From positions 1 to 12,272 of the forward strand of contig DAOTTY010000318.1 in assembly GCA_034437575.1 (NCBI GenBank): a stretch of DNA of 12,272 bases. Direction: 5' to 3'. Shown piece by piece: positions 1 to 4,115 of this stretch (the first letter of the stretch is position 1; every line of letters starts with the position of its first letter). This DNA is from DAOTTY01 sp034437575 (lineage in GTDB: Bacteria > Chloroflexota > Anaerolineae > Aggregatilineales > Phototrophicaceae). Under the pieces are notes generated by a model. The model saw nothing but the letters and a program-made list of their open reading frames with translations, did not search any database and was not told the DNA's origin. Both the position numbers and the translations under genes were made by a program.

Positions 1-16
1 GCAAGTTTACCATGTT

Positions 17-109
17 TCAGGCAAAACGGGGGAGGCTGCTACCGGGGGGCTTACCTGCTGTCCGTTTTCGGCTAGATGCGTGATCCAGCCTGTAAGCGCC
101 GTCGGCCAT
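17..109 (-). CDS. possible 30-residue ORF, unknown function
   Basis: A short reading frame begins with ATG about nine bases after an AAAGGC stretch and runs to TGA near the left edge. It encodes a small basic peptide (four Arg, two Lys, several Ser, Pro and Gly) with no hydrophobic segment and no motif I recognise. It points the same way as the other small genes in this region and follows the 39-residue ORF after a gap of about 70 bases. Reading frames this short arise often by chance, the Shine-Dalgarno match is only fair, and there is no codon-level support, so this is a weak call. It could simply be untranslated spacer before a gene that starts beyond the window. Confidence 0.2.
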   Translation of the reverse strand: MADGAYRLDHASSRKRTAGKPPGSSLPRFA

Positions 110-177
110 AGGGCATCTGCCTTTCAGTTAATTGTCAAGTTAAGCTGCCAAACTGCGGCAGTCCATCAGTCATGCAG

Positions 178-297
178 TTATTTCTGGTCGTTGCGGTTCG
201 TTTGGTGGTCTGCACCTTGTCCGCTAACTGGCTTACCATGCGCGACCTGGCACAAATATTCGGGAACGTCGTTGCCACGATTGGATGTAGCATCCAT
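178..297 (-). CDS. small ORF (39 aa) with a near-perfect Shine-Dalgarno, unknown
   Basis: The minus strand carries AAAAGGAGGAA at 305-315, and the AGGAGG core sits nine bases before an ATG at 297-295. This is the best ribosome binding site in the left part of the window. The frame runs 39 codons to TAA. The peptide is polar and glycine/asparagine/glutamine-rich, with one cysteine (residue 16), no transmembrane stretch and no signal peptide, so it is likely a soluble or disordered cytoplasmic peptide. It lies 54 bases downstream of the 120-residue gene on the same strand and may be cotranscribed with it. I do not recognise a family. The ribosome binding site argues that it is translated; the short length and lack of homology argue for caution. 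A leader peptide or a small phage- or plasmid-type protein would both fit. Confidence 0.45.
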   Translation of the reverse strand: MDATSNRGNDVPEYLCQVAHGKPVSGQGADHQTNRNDQK

Positions 298-351
298 GAC
301 GGTATTCCTCCTTTTGCCTACTGGTCGGTGGGGGGTGGTTGGCCCGCCCCC

Positions 352-714
352 CTAACTACCCGCGCTTCGCATAACATACGATGAACGGGGGGCAACCAGC
401 ACCTCCAACTGCGACCGCTCTGCGGTGGGGCGGGGGTCGTCAACAGCCGGGCTGTCGCCGTCCCCACCTTGACCGCCCTTCATCACACGGAACGCGGCCT
501 GCCGGGGTTGGGCAGTGTCGAGTTCGGCAATCGTCTCGTTGGCGACGAAAGCGATCTCGTGCAGCCACCCGACGAGTTCTTCCCGCCCGCGCTCATTGAG
601 CGTGTCCAGCGTGTTGTGGCTGGCTGCGGTGTGAATCGCATCGAGCGTGCCCAGCGTGTCCATCAGGCGTGCTGCCGTGTGCAGGAAGGAGAGCGTGTGC
701 TGGTTGTTTTGCAT
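352..714 (-). CDS. hypothetical protein (120 aa), helical N-terminus and disordered tail
   Basis: The ATG at 714 is preceded on the minus strand by AAGAAGGTG at a workable distance, and the frame stays open for 120 codons to TAG. Residues 1-70 look mostly alpha-helical and amphipathic, rich in Leu, Ala, Thr, His and Asp. Residues 75-120 are low-complexity, with a Gly/Asp run near 79-87 followed by a Pro/Arg/Ser-rich tail, and are probably disordered. There is no signal peptide, membrane segment or catalytic motif that I recognise. The gene starts only about 35 bases beyond a strong bidirectional hairpin terminator (750-786), so it needs either its own promoter in that short gap or read-through. 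A TTATAAC stretch lies there, but no convincing -35 does. Small accessory or phage-type protein is the best description. The opposite strand has competing open frames, but none has as good a start. Confidence 0.5.
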   Translation of the reverse strand: MQNNQHTLSFLHTAARLMDTLGTLDAIHTAASHNTLDTLNERGREELVGWLHEIAFVANETIAELDTAQPRQAAFRVMKGGQGGDGDSPAVDDPRPTAERSQLEVLVAPRSSYVMRSAGS

Positions 715-749
715 GGGTACACCTTCTTTAGGTTATAACTACATAAAAC

Positions 750-786
750 AAAAGGGCGTGAGACCTTTCGATCTCACGCCCTTTTT
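750..786. terminator. strong hairpin terminator, bidirectional in form
   Basis: GGGCGTGAGA (754-763) pairs perfectly with TCTCACGCCC (772-781) around an eight-base loop. A-rich sequence flanks the left arm and T5 follows the right arm, with A/T pairs extending the stem, so both strands read as GC-stem plus U-tract. On the minus strand it lies just after the stop of the 80-residue gene (821), so its expected role is to end the operon that starts with the helix-turn-helix gene. It also insulates the region from transcription in the other direction. Confidence 0.85.
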
Positions 787-820
787 ATTGCTCAGGGTAT
801 TTTCTATGTCGCGCTTGGCC

Positions 821-1063
821 CTAGTCGTGCCAGTTGGCCCTCCAGGGGGTAAGACGCGCCACAGCGTGAGATCCGTATGTTTGCGTTAGCTCGATGAAAT
901 CAGGATTTGTCGAGCCTTGACTTAGCCAGACGCAACCTCGATTGAGGTCACCCTTTGCCGGGACTGGACGCAGCATGAGCGCACCGTCATGGGATGACAG
1001 AACATCGCACGACAAATAGGCGATGGTGTTGGTGCGGTCGATTTTGTGCGTTCCGGCAAACAT
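821..1063 (-). CDS. hypothetical protein (80 aa), translationally coupled to the HTH gene
   Basis: The ATG at 1063-1061 lies four bases after the TAG of the upstream helix-turn-helix gene. Its ribosome binding site (AGAAGGG, 1075-1081) is inside the last codons of that gene, so the two are almost certainly cotranscribed and probably translationally coupled. The 80-residue product has a few hydrophobic stretches but no clear transmembrane helix or signal peptide, and contains two cysteines (residues 19 and 45). No motif is recognisable. The frame ends with TAG about 35 bases before the hairpin terminator at 750-786, completing a compact two-gene transcription unit. Its position directly after a small DNA-binding protein suggests an accessory-element protein such as a partner regulator, but that is inference from position alone. 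Confidence 0.5.
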   Translation of the reverse strand: MFAGTHKIDRTNTIAYLSCDVLSSHDGALMLRPVPAKGDLNRGCVWLSQGSTNPDFIELTQTYGSHAVARLTPWRANWHD

Positions 1064-1067
1064 TGCG

Positions 1068-1292
1068 CTATGCGCCCTTCTCTACGGATGTGTCATTCAA
1101 CATTGCCAGGATGCTTTCGCCTGTAATAAAGACGCGCCGCATCCCGTTTGGCTTGCTTACCCTTAGATGCCCCTTCTTAATCAGCCGTTTGAGCGTACTC
1201 AGGCTGATGCCGAGCGCTTCTGCCGCTTCCTGCCTGGAATAGACTGCGCCCGTTTTGATTGTTGGTTTCGGAGCATTCGTTGTTTCAACCAT
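1068..1292 (-). CDS. small helix-turn-helix protein, excisionase/MerR-type (HTH_17-like)
   Basis: The 74-residue product has the layout of a DNA-binding excisionase or AlpA/MerR-like wHTH domain. Around residues 18-36 it reads YSRQEAAEALGISLSTLKRL, which gives helix 1, turn and recognition helix. It is followed by IKKGHL, a short basic wing containing RRVFI, and ITGESILAML as the closing helix. This matches the family pattern 'T..EAA..LGIS..TL.R.I..G.L...R.G.RR..I....L'. I start it at the ATG at 1292-1290 because AAAGGAAGG (1302-1310) sits nine bases before it. A longer frame opens at 1334, but its ATG falls on the promoter's -10 element. It heads a two-gene unit with the 80-residue gene. Proteins of this type either assist excisive recombination or act as small repressors/activators. 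The palindrome overlapping its promoter fits autoregulation. Exact role unknown. Confidence 0.8.
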   Translation of the reverse strand: MVETTNAPKPTIKTGAVYSRQEAAEALGISLSTLKRLIKKGHLRVSKPNGMRRVFITGESILAMLNDTSVEKGA

Positions 1293-1301
1293 GATGAAGT
1301 G

Positions 1302-1310
1302 CCTTCCTTT
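1302..1310 (-). promoter_or_regulatory. Shine-Dalgarno deciding the HTH gene start
   Basis: AAAGGAAGG on the minus strand lies nine bases before the ATG at 1292-1290. The longer in-frame ATGs at 1334 and 1319 have no such site. This supports the 74-residue rather than the 88-residue product. Confidence 0.65.
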
Positions 1311-1311
1311 C

Positions 1312-1328
1312 ACTTCCATGTTGGAAGT
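1312..1328. promoter_or_regulatory. palindrome overlapping the HTH gene promoter (candidate operator)
   Basis: ACTTCC-ATGTT-GGAAGT is a perfect inverted repeat with 6-bp arms and a 5-bp spacer. Its right arm overlaps the -10 element of the minus-strand promoter, and the rest covers the likely transcription start. A dimer bound here would block initiation, so the obvious candidate ligand is the helix-turn-helix protein encoded just downstream. The geometry is seen directly; binding is inferred. Confidence 0.45.
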
Positions 1329-1353
1329 TAACATAGCTTACTAGGTGCGTCAA
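1325..1353 (-). promoter_or_regulatory. sigma-70-type promoter for the HTH operon
   Basis: On the minus strand, TTGACG (1353-1348) is followed by a 17-bp spacer and TAACTT (1330-1325). The spacer ends in TGT, giving an extended -10 element (TGtTAACTT). The -35 matches consensus in five of six positions and the spacing is ideal. The start point would fall near 1318, giving a leader of about 25 bases that contains the AAAGGAAGG site. Confidence 0.6.
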
Positions 1354-1427
1354 GAGACTACACCTATCTTAAACAAGTTTTAAAGGGTCACAAGGGCCGT
1401 TTGGTTGCAATCCCGTTATCCCCGCGC

Positions 1428-1456
1428 TTGACTTTTACAGCCCGTGCGCCTAGCTT
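1428..1456 (+). promoter_or_regulatory. promoter of the T-box/pheST operon
   Basis: TTGACT (1428-1433), a 17-bp spacer and TAGCTT (1451-1456) form a sigma-70-type promoter with a strong -35 and a weak -10. Transcription would begin at about 1462, precisely where the base of T-box stem I starts. Between this promoter and the divergent one (1348-1428) is AT-richer DNA with an imperfect palindrome at 1368-1385, and I see no gene there. Confidence 0.6.
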
Positions 1457-1460
1457 TAAG

Positions 1461-1731
1461 GCGTCAAATGCGATGACGGAGACAGTCCCCATCACACTGC
1501 ACCCCCAGGGAGTACGCGCCACAGACTGAGAGCGTGTGCGGGAAAGCTGCATGTGGAATTCCCTCCAGAGCAGACGGGTGAACGCGCCACCGCGCCAGTA
1601 GTCCGCTCCGCTGAACCCGGCGTTACAGGGTAATGAGCTGGACGCACAGCAGGCCGCTGCGCGTCAAGCAGGGTGGTACCGCGAGGCGCGAACACGGCGC
1701 TCTCGTCCCTGTGTGGGCGAGGGCGCTTTTT
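1461..1731 (+). ncRNA. T-box riboswitch leader, tRNA-Phe specific (UUC specifier)
   Basis: This leader carries the standard T-box parts in order. The stem I base GCGT (1461-1464) can pair with ACGC (1582-1585). The conserved 5' side reads GATGACGGAGACAG (1472-1485). GAGAG and GGGAAAGC lie in the upper part of stem I. The specifier is in the context GGAATTCCCTCCAGAGC, with UUC at 1559-1561. The downstream T-box motif AGGGTGGTACCGCG is at 1670-1683. The UGGU bulge (1674-1677) can pair with the ACCA end of a tRNA with A73, as tRNA-Phe has. In the known family, uncharged tRNA stabilises an antiterminator that includes the T-box motif, while charged tRNA lets the overlapping terminator form. The UUC specifier agrees with the gene that follows, pheS. 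The identification is firm; precise helix boundaries are my estimate. Confidence 0.95.
1697..1731 (+). terminator. T-box transcription terminator
   Basis: GCGCTCTCGTCC (1697-1708) pairs with GGGCGAGGGCGC (1715-1726) over 12 bp, two of them G-U, around the loop CTGTGT, and TTTTT follows at 1727-1731. It immediately follows the T-box motif, so forming the antiterminator should compete with it. It is the off state of the leader for the whole pheS-membrane gene-pheT operon. Confidence 0.9.
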
Positions 1732-1753
1732 GTTTTCACACAGTCCATACACT

Positions 1754-1761
1754 GAGGAGAG
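1754..1761 (+). promoter_or_regulatory. Shine-Dalgarno deciding the GTG start of pheS
   Basis: GAGGAGAG ends nine bases before GTG at 1771, and 15 bases before the in-frame ATG at 1777. The spacing favours GTG. The site lies beyond the terminator, so it is made only when the leader is read through. Confidence 0.7.
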
Positions 1762-1770
1762 ACGTAACCT

Positions 1771-2811
1771 GTGAGTATGCTAGACGACCTGGAAAAGCTG
1801 CACGAACAGGCCATCGCTGACCTGGAAACGATCAACAGCAGCGACGGCCTGCGCGAGTGGCAGTTGAAGTACATCGGCAAAAAGGGCGAAGTGACGCTCA
1901 TGCTGCGCAACACGGGCAAACTGCCCGCCGAGGAACGCCCGCAGTTCGGCAAACGCGCCAACGAGATCAAAACACGGCTGGCCGAAGCCTACGACACCCG
2001 CCAGGCGTTGGTCGAAGAGCAAGAACTGGCCGCCGACCTGGAAAGCGGCGAGATTGACATCACGCTGCCGGGGCGCAGCTTGCAGCGCGGCGGCCTGCAC
2101 CCCACCACCCAAACCCTACGCCAGTTCTATCGCATCTGGGGCGATATGGGCTTTCAGGTGTTCCGCAGCCGCGAAGTCGAAGACGACGACACCAACTTCA
2201 CGCTGCTCAACATCCCGCCGCACCACCCCGCCCGTGACATGCAAGACACGTTTTACACCACCGAACCGAACATCATCCTGCGGACGCACACCTCACCGGG
2301 GCAAATCCACGCCATGCGGGCACTCGGCAGCGATGGCACGCAGCCTATCCGCGTGATTCTGCCGGGGATGGTGTATCGCTATGAGCAGATCACCGCCCGC
2401 AGCGAAGTCCAGTTCAACCAGGTAGAAGGGCTGGCCGTGGGCCGCAATATCCAGATGAGCGACCTCAAAGGCACTATCGCTGCCTTTGCAAAGCGCTTTT
2501 TCGGTGAGGGCACCGCCGTGCGCTTCCGCGCATCGTACTTCCCCTTTACCGAGCCAAGCATGGAAATCGACGTGGAGTGCTTCATCTGCGGTGGCGACGG
2601 CTGCAACGTGTGCAAATACACCGGCTGGCTGGAAATCGGCGGCAGCGGCATGGTTCACCCGACGGTGCTGCAAAACGGCGGCTACGACCCCACCGTGTGG
2701 AGTGGCTTCGCGTTCGGCATGGGGCCGGAGCGCATCACCATGCTCAAGCACAATATCCAGGATATTCGCTACTTCTGGAGCAATGACCTGCGCTTTTTAG
2801 AGCAGTTTTAG
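1771..2811 (+). CDS. pheS: phenylalanine-tRNA ligase alpha subunit
   Basis: This is the catalytic subunit of the alpha2-beta2 class II synthetase that charges tRNA-Phe in the cytoplasm, partnered by pheT downstream. Residues 1-95 form the N-terminal helical coiled-coil tRNA-binding arm. The catalytic core follows, with NIPPHHPARDMQDTFY (147-162), LRTHTSP (170-176), the motif 2 region RVILPGMVYRYE...FNQVEGL (194-221) and motif 3 GFAFGMGPERITML (312-325). Ala314 in the GFAFG segment sits where the substrate-pocket alanine of E. coli PheS is found. Cys270, 273, 278 and 281 form a CxxCxxxxCxxC knuckle, also present in Gram-positive type PheS and probably zinc-binding. The length of 346 residues and the C-terminal DLRFLEQF are normal and complete. 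The start is GTG. Expression should be controlled by the T-box leader just upstream. Confidence 0.97.
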   Translation: MSMLDDLEKLHEQAIADLETINSSDGLREWQLKYIGKKGEVTLMLRNTGKLPAEERPQFGKRANEIKTRLAEAYDTRQALVEEQELAADLESGEIDITLPGRSLQRGGLHPTTQTLRQFYRIWGDMGFQVFRSREVEDDDTNFTLLNIPPHHPARDMQDTFYTTEPNIILRTHTSPGQIHAMRALGSDGTQPIRVILPGMVYRYEQITARSEVQFNQVEGLAVGRNIQMSDLKGTIAAFAKRFFGEGTAVRFRASYFPFTEPSMEIDVECFICGGDGCNVCKYTGWLEIGGSGMVHPTVLQNGGYDPTVWSGFAFGMGPERITMLKHNIQDIRYFWSNDLRFLEQF

Positions 2812-2851
2812 GCTAAAGTTAAGGTCACGAACGCATCACGGAGGCAACACT

Positions 2852-4069
2852 ATGGGCAACACGCTACAACCGCACACTGAACCGCTCCATCAACAGGTCG
2901 CCAAACTGCTGGTGTTGATCGGCGCATTTTTGGCGGGGGCCGCGCTTTTCGGTTGGGCTTTCAGGGATGTGGTTCTCAGTCCCGAAAGCTCGATTGCCAT
3001 TGACTGGAAACTGCACATCTACCCTAGCATCGAAAATGGACGCCTGGAGTATCTTGGGCAACTGGGGGCACCCTACCCCCCCTGGACGATGTTCCCAATT
3101 GTGCCGCTTGGGCTGCTCAGCGATAGTCAAAGCTGGGGGGTGCTGATCTATCTGTATGCGTGCCTGTTTGTGATGAGCATTCCATTTACGGCAGCCCGCT
3201 GGCGCAGCTTGCTGGCCCTGGTGCTGGTTTGGACGAACTACTACACCATCCGCACGCTGTTGGATGCCAACCTGGAACTACTGGCGCTGTTTGGGGCGCT
3301 GGTGCTGGTGGCGGGTTACCGCCAACGCCAGCCGTTGCTAACGGCCATTGGCGTGCTGTTTGTGTTGGCGAAGCCACAGGTGGCCATCCTCATTGTGTTT
3401 GTAGTGGGCGTTTACATGCTTCGTACATGGCCAATACGCGATTGGCTGCTAACGCTGGGGTTGTGCCTTGCGTACATGGTGCCATCCCTGGTGTTTTATG
3501 GGCGTGACTGGCTGCTCAAAGGTGCCCTGCCGGGGCGCGAATGGGCGTTTGAAGGTAGCCTGCCAGGGGTCGAATCTCATATCGGTTGGGTGGGGACGGG
3601 GGTGAGTGTTGGATATGGTATGCCTGTCAGCGCTGTTGCGCTGTACGCTCTCGTTATCATAGCAGTCACGCTGTGGGGTGCCTTCCGCACCCCCTTCTAT
3701 CTAACCCGCTCGAAAGCAGCGCTGCTGGTGTGTGGCAGCCTTCTTATTGCCCCTTACGCCTCCAACGTGAGCATCCTGACGGTGTTTGTGCTGTGTGTAC
3801 CTGCTTTGCTTATGTACAACCTGCCAGTGGCTTTCCTGATGATATTGATACTCAACCTACCGATGTTTTGGCGGTTTGGCCTGTTTGGCCTGGAGGGGGG
3901 CGATCCGCCTCGATGGGCCTGGAATGTGCTGGTGCTTATCGCCTGGGCTGTATTGTGCGTGTGGGTTTACATGCAGCGTGACCTGCCGGAAGAAGACCTG
4001 AAAGCACACGTTTTAGCACGGCGGCAAGTAAACAGCGACGCCCTGCCAGCAGCCGCCACAAACGCATAA
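2852..4069 (+). CDS. polytopic membrane protein, GT-C/GT87 (DUF2029)-like glycosyltransferase candidate
   Basis: The 405-residue product is very hydrophobic, with about ten membrane segments. The first is at roughly 18-37, and others lie near 95-112, 118-133, 142-156, 162-190, 198-216, 252-276, 287-300, 304-340 and 357-374. After the first helix comes an outside loop with Asp51 (IDW) and then GAPYPPWTMFPIVPLGLL (72-89). LAKPQ occurs at 172-176 and LLIAPYASN at 297-305. An acidic residue after helix 1, a YPP loop and a mid-protein KPQ are features of polyprenyl-phosphate-mannose dependent GT87 enzymes, so I propose a glycosyltransferase acting on the outer face of the membrane. The family assignment is by pattern, not search. 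GGAGG lies eight bases before the ATG. It sits 40 bases after pheS and 46 before pheT with no terminator, so it is part of the T-box operon. The C-terminal tail (376-405) is cytoplasmic and polar. Confidence 0.7.
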   Translation: MGNTLQPHTEPLHQQVAKLLVLIGAFLAGAALFGWAFRDVVLSPESSIAIDWKLHIYPSIENGRLEYLGQLGAPYPPWTMFPIVPLGLLSDSQSWGVLIYLYACLFVMSIPFTAARWRSLLALVLVWTNYYTIRTLLDANLELLALFGALVLVAGYRQRQPLLTAIGVLFVLAKPQVAILIVFVVGVYMLRTWPIRDWLLTLGLCLAYMVPSLVFYGRDWLLKGALPGREWAFEGSLPGVESHIGWVGTGVSVGYGMPVSAVALYALVIIAVTLWGAFRTPFYLTRSKAALLVCGSLLIAPYASNVSILTVFVLCVPALLMYNLPVAFLMILILNLPMFWRFGLFGLEGGDPPRWAWNVLVLIAWAVLCVWVYMQRDLPEEDLKAHVLARRQVNSDALPAAATNA

Positions 4070-4115
4070 CTAACAACAACGATTTTACCGAAACGCGACA
4101 CAAGGAGAGAACCCA

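Noticed and set aside
124..150. TTGACA on the minus strand as a promoter for the 30-residue ORF
   Set aside because: No acceptable -10 lies at 15-19 bp; the only TAT-like hexamer is 22 bp away.
329..352. G-run/C-run inverted sequence after the 120-residue gene, as a terminator
   Set aside because: GGGGGG can pair with CCCCCC, but no U-tract follows on the minus strand; it is followed by mixed sequence and then a strong Shine-Dalgarno.
80..384. Plus-strand frames of 91 and 70 codons at the left edge
   Set aside because: No Shine-Dalgarno. They oppose the minus-strand ORF with an excellent ribosome binding site, and one runs into the GC-run spacer at 330-352.
994..1242. Plus-strand 82-codon frame opposite the HTH gene
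   Set aside because: The minus-strand product has a recognisable HTH pattern and regulatory signals; the plus frame has none.
1293..1334. The 14-residue N-terminal extension of the HTH protein
   Set aside because: Its ATG would fall within the promoter/operator, and it has no ribosome binding site; the ATG at 1292 has AAAGGAAGG nine bases upstream.
1..1460. An integration site (att) or target-site duplication separating the island from pheST
   Set aside because: I found no tRNA fragment or convincing direct repeat near the pheS promoter; with the left end outside the window, it cannot be assessed.
1492..1970. Minus-strand frames of 86 and 115 codons across the T-box and the start of pheS
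   Set aside because: They cover a firmly identified structured RNA leader and pheS codons. No ribosome binding site or motif supports them.
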